Position numbers and translations under genes: made by a program
Shown: positions 1 to 9,921 of the stretch, piece by piece
Position numbering within the stretch: the first letter of the stretch is position 1
Layout of the letters: the number at the start of each line of letters is the position of its first letter
Assembly (NCBI GenBank): GCA_002077045.2
Contig: KZ111167.1
Coordinates: forward strand, 189,304-253,303
Length of the DNA stretch: 64,000 nt
Direction of reading: 5' to 3'
Source: Rachicladosporium sp. CCFEE 5018
Lineage: Eukaryota; Ascomycota; Dothideomycetes; Cladosporiales; Cladosporiaceae
The notes under the pieces: model-generated
Told to the model about the DNA's origin: nothing
Database searches by the model: none
The model's input: only the letters and a program-made list of their open reading frames with translations

Positions 1-499
1 TTGGTGGCGGCTAAGCGACGAAGATGTTTCGCCTGTGTCAAGAGACGATGTGCTGGGCCAGGGAGGCGTCTTCATGCTATTTTACGAGCGCATACCGTCA
101 CCAGAGAAACCCGAAGAGACATTCCACCCGGTGCCTGCGATAGCAGATGGGACTGCGGAGCCGATCGCTGCTAGTCAGTCGACGAGCGAAGACGAATCTC
201 TGGTACGAGGGGAGGCAGAGGACGCCTCAGGTTTGCTAGCCTCGCAGGACGACGGCCTGGCCCTTGCCACTTCTACGCTTTTACCTACCGACGAGCAGCA
301 AGTGGGCGCAAGTCAAGACTACGATCACGAATGCTCAACAGGGGCGACGACAGAAGACGAGTCCGAAGCCGACGTCGACGACGCTCCTGCACTCGGCCCT
401 GTACAGCCCGTGCCACAGCTACGAATGCGCACCGCGCGGATAGAGGAGCGGAAAGATGGAGGATTTGGCGCCAGGCAGAGGTTCGTGGAGGCTTCTTGA
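1..499 (+). CDS. Ubiquitin-specific protease, 3' end only (cut by window start)
   Basis: This is the last 165 codons of a ubiquitin C-terminal hydrolase gene whose 5' part lies left of the window. The frame runs from base 2 (WWRLSDEDV) to the TGA at 497-499. It aligns end to end with the C-terminus of the complete gene at 53977-56067. It keeps the final strand of the USP fold (GGVFMLFYER) followed by an acidic, low-complexity tail; the catalytic Cys and His boxes would lie outside the window. It differs from the second copy at about 15 of the first 120 bases, counted by eye, and at only 2 of the last 79. No stop or frameshift is visible, so this copy may be functional. Confidence 0.85.
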   Translation, partial: WWRLSDEDVSPVSRDDVLGQGGVFMLFYERIPSPEKPEETFHPVPAIADGTAEPIAASQSTSEDESLVRGEAEDASGLLASQDDGLALATSTLLPTDEQQVGASQDYDHECSTGATTEDESEADVDDAPALGPVQPVPQLRMRTARIEERKDGGFGARQRFVEAS

Positions 500-676
500 G
501 GGTACGATTGGATGTGTAGGACACTAGATGTAAGTAGTACGTGAAATGAAGTTATGCCGTCTGTACGAACGTGCGTCTGTCACAGCAAGTGCGTGGCTGT
601 CAAATGCAGATGTAGCAGTACGCGTGAGTGATTCTTGGTCAGTGAAGAGCACTGATGACGGTTCATTCCATGGCGC

Positions 677-902
677 GCGAGTGACAGAGAACGCCGACCG
701 CTCAGCGATTCAGCGTGTTGGAGAAAGCCGGTATATGCAGCACCGTAACAGTGACTTGGTATGCAAGCTGTCGGAGAGACTATCATCTAGTCTGAGGTCT
801 CTCCCAGCTGGCACTGACCGCGGGTCGTTATCGCAGTGTGGTGTACGCTAGCAGAGTCACTCGCGTCATCTCCTCGAGTGGTGCGCTTCTTTTACCACTC
901 GC
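677..902. mobile_element. MITE-like inverted-repeat element, instance 1
   Basis: A roughly 226-bp element bounded by inverted ends: the left end reads GCGAGTGACAGAG and the right end, reverse-complemented, GCGAGTGGTAAAAGAAGCGC. It is the most diverged of the three instances in this copy and shows no clear target-site duplication. It has no coding capacity. The same insertion is present at 56245-56470, so it predates the segmental duplication. Confidence 0.6.
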
Positions 903-3900
903 GCGCATGAGTATCAGGGGTTCTAGAAGTATTTTTACTCGCACCAGCAGACAGAACTTCGTGGTATCGTACGCGTCCGTTGTTCGGCTCTTCGAGCTTA
1001 CGGTCTACGATATGCGGCCTTGTAGATCCCTCGTGGGAGACAGTCGGTGGCTTGAGTCATCAACGCTGTAGATATATTGGAGCTGAGGTCCACTACGAAG
1101 AACTCGCTATATGGTCAGTCTTGTCATGCAAGAAGTGTGATGGGCAGCCGGAGCTCGGGATTCCCAGGCGATTGGGCGGGATACCATGATCATGGGCATG
1201 AAGTGCTCCACGGTCGGTAGTGTCCCTGGCGGATCGGCCGGTCTTTCACCGCCATTGTAAAAGCTTTCTGAACGCTGACGCCTTCGAAGAATACTCCGGT
1301 GAAACAGCCGTGAAAAGCAAACGTGATGGTGTGGAGTAATTCATCAGAGGAGCTACCAGCTTGCTGAAAGCGCAGGGTTTGAACGGTACGCTCGGCATCT
1401 CTTGCTTGCTTTGGTGAGGATCGGAGACGAGATGCAAGTGAGAATGTACTATACCAAGGGTCAATCGTGATGGATGTCTGAAGTGAGACCCAGTTGAGCA
1501 AATAGTGGCAGGTGATGTTCGGTGTAGCAAGCTGCGGCTCCAGAACCTCGTAGGGAAAGATCGGCCATGCATAAATCCTCACGCGAAGGTGACGCAAGTC
1601 GACTTTGCATGCGGACAGCCGCGGTCGTGAAGTCTGTCGGCTGTTCCGCTCTTTGATGCACCTCGTGCGTAGAGGTGGTACGACTCGCGATGTGCCTTTC
1701 ACAAAAGCAATGCAAGGCCTAGGCCTGCGTCACGTGTGATGACTACCGTGGAGTTCTCACCTTATAACTGCGTCACTCGCGGAGAAGTCTCAAGCCGAAG
1801 CTGCCAAGTCTATTTGTGAGTTTTGGTGATGATTTCGCTTCGACAACGTGACAGGGTTCCAATTCGGGAAGGTACAAAGTATTGTGGAAGCCTAGAAGTT
1901 TCAGGAAGAAAGCATGGCAAGCGTGGGTCCTCTAGGGTGAGGTGGAGTGCAGCGGTCAGACAAGCTGATCGCCGGGTACGAAAAGGCATCCGGCCGAGAT
2001 AGACCGCATTCATTTGGCATCAGCAAGGAAGCGGAGGTGCACGAGGTGGTGGCAGTCTTGATGCTGCCGTGCATTCGCCGATTGGTGGATTGTCACACAG
2101 AAGTCTTTGGAGAGCTGTGTGACTTTCTTCGTTCGGATGAGACATCGAATCGTAGTGCGATTCGACTTGAGGAGTATCGGACTTTGTTGCGAATGGTCAC
2201 GCTTGCTGACTGCTGCGTGTGAGATGTCGTCAGCGTATCAGCGAGGCAGCAAACTTTGCAGGGGAGGCTATAGCGATATGCGAATCGAATGATGATAGTG
2301 GACGACGGGTGAGCTTGTTCGCTTTCATGCTGCTGCTTAATTGACTCCGATGTGCGACCGTGGGTGGCGCGTTGGGGCGTGACGAGTCGTTCACAGCCGA
2401 TAGATGAAGGGGTTGGGTGTAGTCGAAGTCAGGAAGCTGCCGTGTACGCAAGCATTTTCTAGGAAAGCGCGTCCCACGCGACATCGTTTTGCTCGGCACC
2501 AAGGCACAAGTTCATCAACAAGCCCATCCAGCCGCCTCGGCCTTGCATACCTGCTCACTCATTTCGCGCGTGCTATCGCAGGCTGAACGCAAATACGGGT
2601 CATGTCATGTAACGAAGAGCTCGTAACGGGTACCTCACATTTAGCATATCACGGCAGAAGCAGCGATGTGTGGTGCGGCGATAGGCTTGCGAAGGAAGCG
2701 ATACGCTGCAGCATGCCCCAGCACCCAGCGCGGCGATTTGCTACAAGTCCAGCCAGGGTCAGAAATGCGTGAGACAGCGCCCAGCGTTGACGCCACAATG
2801 TTATTACATGCTTTGCGACGCGTACGCCTTTCGCCCATCGAAATTTCGATCATACAGGCGAGCGCTAGCTGGTGGGACTGCAACGTTTGGCAGGATTTAT
2901 TCCGGAATTTGCCACGCTGGTGGCGTCTGTTCTCATTGGCACGTCCGGCGCCGAGGAAATCGGGGTTAGCTGAGATCTACCGCGCGTAAACGCGGATAGT
3001 GCATGAAGCTCAAGGCGGTGACAATATGTGGGTATCAAACGTCTGTGGAGGTGACATGGTGAGACGCAGACGAACGCGCTTGTCGATGAGCAGATTGCTG
3101 ATCGGCGGTCACGGAGGATGACCTTGATCAGGCCTGCATGAGGACTCACGAGGTGCTGAGGTTAATGAATCAAGGCTATGCCGTGTGTGTGGCAGCGGAG
3201 CGGCAAAGGACCACGAAAATATTGATTGCATCGTGATTGATCAAACGATGAGACCAACTTCAGGGCATACGCATCCCGCATGTGAGAGGCGTAGCCAAGT
3301 GTCATTGACCATACTTGCTAGTGCTACACCAGCAACTCGCATAGCTCGGCTCATCGCAGCACGGCAGCGACGGAATGGGATGCGCTGGTCAGTAAATTTT
3401 CGTATCATGGAACACCTTCCTTGTTGCACTCCGCCCCGTCGGAGGCGTCGCCTGTATGGTGTACCTTTTGCCAAGTCACACTCCTTCCCGATCGAACATG
3501 GTCTGTCCGCAGGTGCTCGCCCGCCTCCACTCTATATGCAGCGATTGTTAGGCTTCGTGATACTCGCAACCTCGCAACCGGCCGGGGCATGAGCCGCCTC
3601 CTTTGATGCAAAGCCATGACACGCACGCTATGGGATTGTTCTGCCAGGTGGTGGAGGAGGAGGGGTTTGACTTCTCGGATCGCCGTGATACGCTGTTGAT
3701 GACTGCGCCAGCATTGTGTTTAGTGGTGATTGCTTCTCCTGACGCTGCAGCTCGGTGAATCGGTACACAGTCGGAGATATTAGCGTTGAGCTGTGAATGA
3801 ATCTATTCGAAATACATGGCAGTGATAGAGTGTATTGCACTCGCATGCGGCAAAGTCAGCCATCTCGGGCGTAGCGGAAGGGATCCAGAGCTCTGTCAGG

Positions 3901-4297
3901 AAGCGCCCCACGCATGACTCTCGGCTGGGTTTTGTGGGAGAGATCCAGCCAGTACGAAGCGGCTTGTGCTGACTGCGAGGGTTCCAGCGCTGCGGACCAA
4001 CCAGCGGGCGATCCTAAGCGAGACCCAAGCTTGTATTACCACGGCCAGATCGCGCGCGCGCACCCCGCCGTGCAGCGGCAGGCATTACTCTGCACTGTGC
4101 TTCCTCCGTTTGGCTCGCACAGCTGCGAATGCTGCCGCTGGGAGGTGGCTGATCATCAGCGGGTACGCGCCAGCGACTCCGTTGGTCTCTTGCCCGCACA
4201 CGATGCATTCTCATCAAACGCAGGCTAGCAGGGTGTTGGCTCCGAGGCGCGGCGTCTACATGACGGAGCACTTGTGATGCATGACTGTGCCTGACAC

Positions 4298-4514
4298 GCG
4301 AGTGACAAAAGAAGCGGACCGCTCAGCAACTCACTAGAGACGATCAGGCTATCGTATGCCATATTGCACGTTTAGAGACGTACTTGGACTGTTAGTGAGA
4401 GTGTGGTCTTCCCCGACAGCTCTCCTAGGCAGCGTTAGAAGCAATCTGCTATAGCGGTGCAGTCTATACTAGCAGTGTCAACCTCTGGAGTGGTCCGCTT
4501 CTTCTGTCATTCGC
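4298..4514. mobile_element. MITE-like inverted-repeat element, instance 2 (with flanking direct repeat)
   Basis: A 217-bp non-coding element with about 27-bp terminal inverted repeats: GCGAGTGACAAAAGAAGCGG at the left and, reverse-complemented, GCGAATGACAGAAGAAGCGG at the right. The 11-base sequence gtgcctgacac lies directly outside both ends (4287-4297 and 4515-4525), as expected of a target-site duplication. A length of 9-11 bp is typical of Mutator-like elements; that assignment is inference. The internal sequence resembles the instance at 7259-7486. Confidence 0.75.
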
Positions 4515-5526
4515 GTGCCTGACACAGCGGTGCAGCTGGCGTCACGGACTCGCGGTGCTGCAGCCACCGGCGTGCTAGGGAACCAACGCTATGCCCAGCA
4601 TCACACAAAGTGGGCGGGTCGACTTTAAGCGGAGACGGCATCGTATGGATCGCAGTTCGTGGCATGTCTCTGCCCTCGTACCACGCCACGTCCGCCTTCA
4701 GTTTAGTGCCAATCAGCTCGGCGGGCGCACTGCCTTTTGCGCGCCCAGGACTTCTAGGTTTTCGCGCGTTTGATAGCCTTCCCTTGTAGCTTCTCTTACA
4801 TCAGTCCTCATCTACCGTCTTGGGATCGGCCGAGCCCTGCTATGGACGCGTGAAGCGATCATGATTCACCCGTATCATTTGCCCACTGCGGCGCAGGGGC
4901 AGGACCGCAGCCTGCTGAGGCCCGCTGCTTGGTGCATCCGTCGCCGCGTCGTCGCTGGAAGGAGCATAACATCATTTTCGTTGGCCTCGTGCTGCCATGG
5001 CTTCGGACGCCATCCATGATGAGCGCAGACCCGCTGCTCCATGACTGACGACCGACCACTAGCCTCTGCGCCTGCTCCAAGCAGTGACAACCTTTACGTT
5101 TGCCCGCGCTGTCGTTGGCCTGATTGCACTAAGAAAGTACATGCTACCTTAACGGCGTGAACGAGACACTCGCTTCATCTCTCTGCCGCAGGTGTGTTGC
5201 CGACATCCTTGACTGGCATTCTCCAGCTGTACCTCACTTTGTCAAATGCCTCTACATACCGGTACGCGCTCCACTGCTCGTGCCCTTGCTTGGGCTTTCT
5301 CTACTGGGGAAGTCGTAATCAACAAGCATTGCTCCTTCCTCCCGTTGCGAGCCTCTCACCTATTACACTTCAACCCTAATCACGAGCCTAGCTTCACATC
5401 TCCAATAACGCGCAACGCACCTCGCTGCTGCCATCTTCACAGATCAAGGCTCACATGACGCTTCGGATCCTCGCCGCCTCTTCTCTTCTCTTTCCTCCCT
5501 AACCGACTTGCTCGTCGTTGGCCTCC

Positions 5527-6647
5527 ATGTATACCCACGCTGCGATCCACTTCACCGACCCCTTCGCTGCTCGACAACCCACCTACATTCCTACCTCTAC
5601 TGGCTGCGGACGGCAACTGGCTGGACCAGGTTCAGAAGGCTGGCATCGCGACTTCAACCGAGCTCTCACCCCTCCACCCGATATGCATGGCACCTACCAT
5701 GCGGACACTGCTGCAATGCACCGCTATGAGGATGGTGCCTTCGTCAACGATGGGCCAGCACGACAAATCAGCTACAGAGCACCAGCTTCGACGTCCGCAC
5801 CGTACGAGACTCTGAACGGCAGTGGCGGCTCCACTGGTGTGACAGCGGGTATTCGAAATCACACGCTGAGCCCGACACTGCAACCTCAATTCCCACGACA
5901 GCAGCATACAAGCGCAGCGTATGATGGCCATGATCAGTCCCGGAGATCGTCCCAGAGCACGATAGCCACAGGCTTCCAGATCCCGAAGTCTGTAAATAGC
6001 AGCGGAGGGAGTCTTTCAGAGCTTGCCGCACAAGTGAGTCAGGCAGGCAGGTTGTGTTGTTGGGAGTATCACTAACTTTCGAGCAGATCACATGCCTCTT
6101 CTGGTTCGAGTCATCGGACTTGCTGCAACAGATCGAGAAGTCACCTGATACGCTCACACCGACTCGAAAACTAGCAAAGGACGCAATACCGACAACTGGC
6201 TTCCGCAAATGGGTCACCACGATCCTCTCGACAACGTTAGTAGCGCAGAACGTTGTCCTCCTAGCTCTGCTGTTTATACACCGACTGAAGAAGCTCAATC
6301 CAGCGGTCAGAGGAAAGCCAGGGAGTGAATACCGCCTGTTGACAGTTGCTCTTATGCTGGGTAANNNNNNNNNNNNNNNNNNNNNNNNNNNNNNNNNNNN
6401 NNNNNNNNNNNNNNNNNNNNNNNNNNNNNNNNNNNNNNNNNNNNNNNNNNNNNNNNNNNNNNNNGCGCTGCAACATCGACCTCAAAGCATCGAGTTCAAT
6501 CAGATGCGTTATCAGCCACTGAGCAAGTCGAATCAGCAGGATCAGACCGGTCACCTGCCTTATGTGGCGCAGAACGTCTGGCTGAACGGCAACACCCAGG
6601 AGGCGATGACACCTGTTCATCAGTGGCCGGGCTTCGTCAATCATTGA
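5527..6647 (+). CDS. CLG1/PCL-family cyclin, copy 1 (interrupted by assembly gap)
   Basis: A cyclin of the type that partners Pho85-like kinases. Exon 1 is 5527-6033 (169 codons, low-complexity and Ser/Gln/Pro rich), the intron is 6034-6086 (GTGAGT donor, ACTAAC branch site, GAGCAG acceptor), and exon 2 begins at 6087. The cyclin box starts ITCLFWFES and runs through RKWVTTILSTT, AQNVVLLALLFIHRL and EYRLLTVALMLGN. The sequence then enters 100 Ns (6365-6464) and resumes in the C-terminal tail, ending at the TGA at 6645-6647. The complete copy at 61079-63021 shows that about 922 bp belong in the gap. The ATG at 5527 was chosen because the upstream in-frame codon at 5518 is TTG. Visible sequence shows no disabling mutation. 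Confidence 0.85.
6365..6464. other. Assembly gap (100 N) inside cyclin copy 1
   Basis: Exactly 100 Ns, a conventional placeholder for unknown length. The corresponding stretch in the second copy is 61917-62838 (922 bp). The gap falls where the two copies are almost identical, as expected if reads could not be assigned uniquely. Confidence 0.95.
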
Positions 6648-7258
6648 AGCCGTCAAGTAAATACAGATACTACCACCCGAACAGGCTTATGGCCTTCTGA
6701 TCGCCACTATCGAGGGTTCCCCGGACTTCACGTCCGACAGAGTCTCGTTTCATTACCACTGCAGCGTTCAAGCGAACAGCGATTGATAGATTAGACACGG
6801 AGCAGGAAGGAATGCGGGCGCGCAGAGGCACTGCGCTTCCCGCCAGGAGCAATCTCACAGGCGTTGCATACAGCGGACGCCGCCGTGCTGGCATGTGCGA
6901 GACTGGCGTGGGAAGACAGGACAGAAAGTCGTGTACATAAATAACCAACAACTTTCAAGCCAACGGCCATCCGGTCGATTTCAATTCGGGCACTGAGGCG
7001 AGCAAGGTTCCTGTTTACATCTTCCTGACCCGCAGCTTGCGTTGAAACTCTCATCCAGGTACTTATCTGAAGGATTCGCATGGAGCGGCACGGGCTGTGA
7101 TACTGGTCAAGGGGTGGAAGTCCAACGCACCGTCAGGACGGTTGGGGATCGAAGTCCTGCTGGCAATCTCGACCAGTGCACCTTGCTACCTGCTCTGGAC
7201 ATTAGCAGCCCATCGGCATGCGTTTGCCGTCTCGGTATCCTGCCTGATGCCTGACCAC

Positions 7259-7486
7259 GTGAGTGACAAAAGAAGCGGATCACTCAGCAATTTACCATGT
7301 GCGAGACTGCTATTATATGCCGCACCGCACGTGTACATACGTACCCTAAGCTATAAGAGAGAGTGTGGTCTCTTCCGACAACTCTCCTAGGCAGTGCTAG
7401 CAGCAACTTGCTGTAGCGATGCAGTCTATACCAGTATGATTCACCGCACGGAGCTCTTGGGTGGTCGGCTTCTTTTGTCATTCGGA
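7259..7486. mobile_element. MITE-like inverted-repeat element, instance 3
   Basis: A roughly 228-bp element with ends GTGAGTGACAAAAGAAGCGG and, reverse-complemented, CCGAATGACAAAAGAAGCCG. Its interior resembles instance 2, with shared stretches such as gagtgtggtct and ctctcctaggcag. The flanks atgcctgaccac and atgctgagcaa are only approximately repeated. The second duplicated copy starts the same element at 63997, where the window ends. Confidence 0.65.
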
Positions 7487-7882
7487 TGCTGAGCAAGGAG
7501 CGTTGGTCTACCAACTGGAGACCAACACCTGGCCAACACTTTCGATAGGACGCAGTGCTGATATCGATCTGAAGCGCTGGTCTCGACCTTCTTCTCCGCT
7601 ATTGGGCTTTCACTGGTGTACGTGTTCTATTGGATCACGTTGAGCAAGGAAGCAAGCCTGTTGGTCCGTCGGCGGCGGTCCACCACACGGCGGAGAGCTC
7701 GATCATGACCTGCACATAGCTGCGAGCAGCGACGCCTCGTTGTTGGTAACCAGCCTGGGCGCAGCACGTCCGTAAAGAATCTCGACATGACTAGCTCGGA
7801 GCCTACTCCTGGGCGTTGGTACTCTCGAAGCCAACAGGCACGGCTAGTGACCTTGCCCAAGGCACTGAGTCGAGAAATGGGG

Positions 7883-7888
7883 TATAAG
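7883..7888 (+). promoter_or_regulatory. TATA-like box of the small secreted protein gene
   Basis: TATAAG lies about 124 bp upstream of the ATG at 8007. It is followed by a C/T-rich stretch typical of a fungal transcription start region. The position suits the downstream gene; the function is inferred. Confidence 0.4.
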
Positions 7889-8006
7889 TACACGAGCTCG
7901 GCAAGCCCCTGTTCGCTTCTTCTCCTCTATCATCCAAGCAAGACTTTCCACAAGCTACTAGACACTTCCATTACCAGCACAGCAACATCAACTCCAGTCC
8001 GCCACG

Positions 8007-8279
8007 ATGCAGTTCAACGCCGTTGCCCTCATGGCCGCTCTTCTTGCCCTCAATCCCCCCTTAGCCTACGCTGCTGCAGGCGACTGCGCATTGGGTGGCA
8101 AGCACCTCGGAGATGGTTGCAAGAAGGCAGCAGACAAGGGGCAGAAGTATGCCTGTGGTACTGGCCGTGTTGTAAATCGTCAGACCATTGGTCTTATAGC
8201 AGACTTACTGATGCTACGATAGCTCAAGTGCCAGGACAATGTGTGGGTTCTTGACCACAATTGCAACAGTGACAAGTAG
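8007..8279 (+). CDS. Small secreted cysteine-containing protein (73 aa, one intron)
   Basis: Exon 1 is 8007-8171, the intron 8172-8222 (GTAAAT donor, TTACTGATG branch region, GATAG acceptor) and exon 2 8223-8279, ending LKCQDNVWVLDHNCNSDK and TAG. Without splicing the frame runs into an uninformative tail and a TAG at 8220-8222, so the intron model is preferred. The first 22-24 residues form a signal peptide (hydrophobic ALMAALLALNPPLAYA with an A-Y-A cleavage site). The mature part is about 50 residues with five Cys at 27, 38, 50, 58 and 69, and is Lys/Gly rich. Size and composition fit a candidate effector or small cysteine-rich secreted protein, but I recognise no family. It lies about 520 bp beyond the third inverted-repeat element. 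Confidence 0.65.
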
Positions 8280-8694
8280 TGCGCGGGCTGCGGGTGCACC
8301 GCGACATGAGCTCTATCAGGGATAAAGATGTTCGGTCTGAGGATGGTTATGGTACCTAATTGCGCTCTCTTTCGTGGGCAGTGAATGAGACATGATGGCT
8401 GTTTCTTTGGCCCTGATACTGTAATTACGTTCTTTACCGACAGCAATAAAGTGACACTAGCCAGTGAACCTATTTGCATCCTCTCGCAAGCCAAAATTGT
8501 TCGCTGTCCTTAGGCGTTTCTCTTGCGATCCAATGGTGAGCTACCTTTTGAGATAAACCTGTGCCTTAATAGTGTGGTCATTTTGGACGTGACGCTCCTC
8601 GAGGCATGACATCAGCGGCCTTCTGCTCTGAGCTACCTCGAGGTACCGAACCGGAAAACATTACACCTCTATAGTGTGTTATCCTCCTTGCGAT

Positions 8695-9876
8695 ATGCTT
8701 ATGAGAACTTCCCGATGCCCGCATATAAGCCCAAGATGTCTTCTTCCGCGCCGTCCGCAGGTTCGCCTCGCTTCCACCCACACCAGCCCTAGCCCTCCCC
8801 CTCCGCCCCCGTCCGGCGCAGCCCACCTCACGAATCGCCGCCTGCTCTCAATCCATGGCCCTGATGCCCCAAAGTTCCTTCAAGGCATCATCACCGCTAA
8901 CGTCCGCCCCGATACCCGCGCAGGCTTCTATGCCGCCTTCCTTACAGGCCAGGGGAAAGTCCTGAACGATGTCTTTGTGTATCCAACGCTTGGTTCTACT
9001 TGGCACAACGAGGCACACGGAGACGAGGATCCGGGGTTTCTGGTGGAGGTAGATGCTGCGCAGGCGGGGGAGTTGGAGAGACATGTCAAGCGGCATAAGT
9101 TGAGGGCGAAGATCAAGTTGAGGTTGCTTGAGGAAGGGGAGATGAGGGTTTGGGGTGTTTGGAGAGAGGATGAGAGATGGACTGCGCATTCACAGGGCGG
9201 GAGTGTGGTGGATGGAGAGTTAGGGTTGGTGGATTGTAGGGCGCCGGGCATGGGAAGGAGGGTACTCGTGCCTGCTGGGAGTGCTGGAGGGAGTCCAGTA
9301 GGCAAGCCGGGGTCACTGGAGGAGCTGGAAGGAGCGCCACTGAGTGCGTACACTATCAGAAGATATCTGAGAGGCGTACCTGAGGGACAGCAGGAGTTGA
9401 GGAGGGAGGATGTGCTGCCACTGAATGCGAACATCGATCTCATGGGCGGGATAGACTTCAAGAAGGGATGCTATACTGGACAGGAGCTCACTATACGGAC
9501 ACACCACACTGGCGTAGTGCGGCGAAGAATTCTTCCAGTATCACTATACGATGTGACTGGCGATGTGCCAGAGACGTTGGAGTACAGTGCTACGGCACAA
9601 CTTACGATCCCCGACAGCGAGACGGATATCAAGAAGCAGGACAAGCGCAATCGCGCTACGGGCAAGTTTGTCGCTGGCATCGGCAACATTGGACTTGCTA
9701 TGTGCAGGTTGGAGCAGATGACAGATCTTATAGTCTCGAGTGAAGGCAGCACCGTCTCCGAAGGCGATAAGTTCGCTGCGCTGAACGCCGATGGAGCTGA
9801 TGTCGGCGTCATGGCATTCGTACCGGACTGGCTCAGAGGTCAGATCCGTGCGCCGAAGATACAGAAGCGTGTGTGA
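8695..9876 (+). CDS. IBA57: IBA57/CAF17-type mitochondrial iron-sulfur assembly protein
   Basis: A 393-aa protein of the GcvT-like folate-binding family. IBA57 acts with Isa1/Isa2 in the mitochondrial matrix in maturing [4Fe-4S] proteins. The signature KGCYTGQE is present in the middle, followed by LTIRTHHTGVVRR. The N-terminal domain begins RRLLSIHGPDAPKFLQGI. The first 45 residues are Arg/Ser/Pro rich and suit a mitochondrial presequence. The start is ATG 8695, with a second ATG two codons later at 8701; the open frame extends further 5' only through non-ATG codons. No intron is needed. Length is in the usual fungal range. Confidence 0.9.
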   Translation: MLMRTSRCPHISPRCLLPRRPQVRLASTHTSPSPPPPPPSGAAHLTNRRLLSIHGPDAPKFLQGIITANVRPDTRAGFYAAFLTGQGKVLNDVFVYPTLGSTWHNEAHGDEDPGFLVEVDAAQAGELERHVKRHKLRAKIKLRLLEEGEMRVWGVWREDERWTAHSQGGSVVDGELGLVDCRAPGMGRRVLVPAGSAGGSPVGKPGSLEELEGAPLSAYTIRRYLRGVPEGQQELRREDVLPLNANIDLMGGIDFKKGCYTGQELTIRTHHTGVVRRRILPVSLYDVTGDVPETLEYSATAQLTIPDSETDIKKQDKRNRATGKFVAGIGNIGLAMCRLEQMTDLIVSSEGSTVSEGDKFAALNADGADVGVMAFVPDWLRGQIRAPKIQKRV

Positions 9877-9921
9877 ACGACCAATGTACAACCCACGACG
9901 ACTGCGATCCACATAGAGCAG

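Larger units (their letters stand above)
500..5526. other. 5-kb interval with no recognisable gene
   Basis: No open reading frame here looks like a known family or shows convincing coding character. The interval contains two inverted-repeat elements (677-902, 4298-4514). Its last 400 bp is pyrimidine-rich and probably includes the promoter and 5' UTR of the cyclin gene. The whole interval is retained in the second copy (56068-61078) with small indels and roughly 2-7% substitution. Several short ORFs survive in both copies (for example 1190-1702 minus, 2230-2502 minus, 3185-3592 plus), but they carry many replacement differences and I do not call them genes. Confidence 0.6.
1..7486. repeat. 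Segmental duplication, copy 1 (left)
   Basis: Direct comparison shows this segment is repeated in the same orientation at 55569-64000. The offset is 55568 up to about 3.8 kb, 55552 after small indels, 56374 after the N gap and 56738 after 7107. It carries the USP 3' end, a 5-kb interval without recognisable genes, the cyclin gene and three inverted-repeat elements. Homology is already present at base 1 and still present at 7262 (paired with 64000), so both true ends lie beyond what can be compared. The end given here is the end of the last shared element. Confidence 0.95.

Noticed and set aside
1190..1702. 170-codon minus-strand ORF, also open in copy 2
   Set aside because: The roughly 158 shared residues differ at several positions, the end of the frame is not preserved, and no family is recognisable; the pattern looks neutral.
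1..7262. Repeat-induced point mutation as cause of the differences between the duplicates
   Set aside because: Differences include many transversions and are not dominated by C-to-T or G-to-A changes, and both gene copies stay open. A full count of CpA-to-TpA changes would be decisive.
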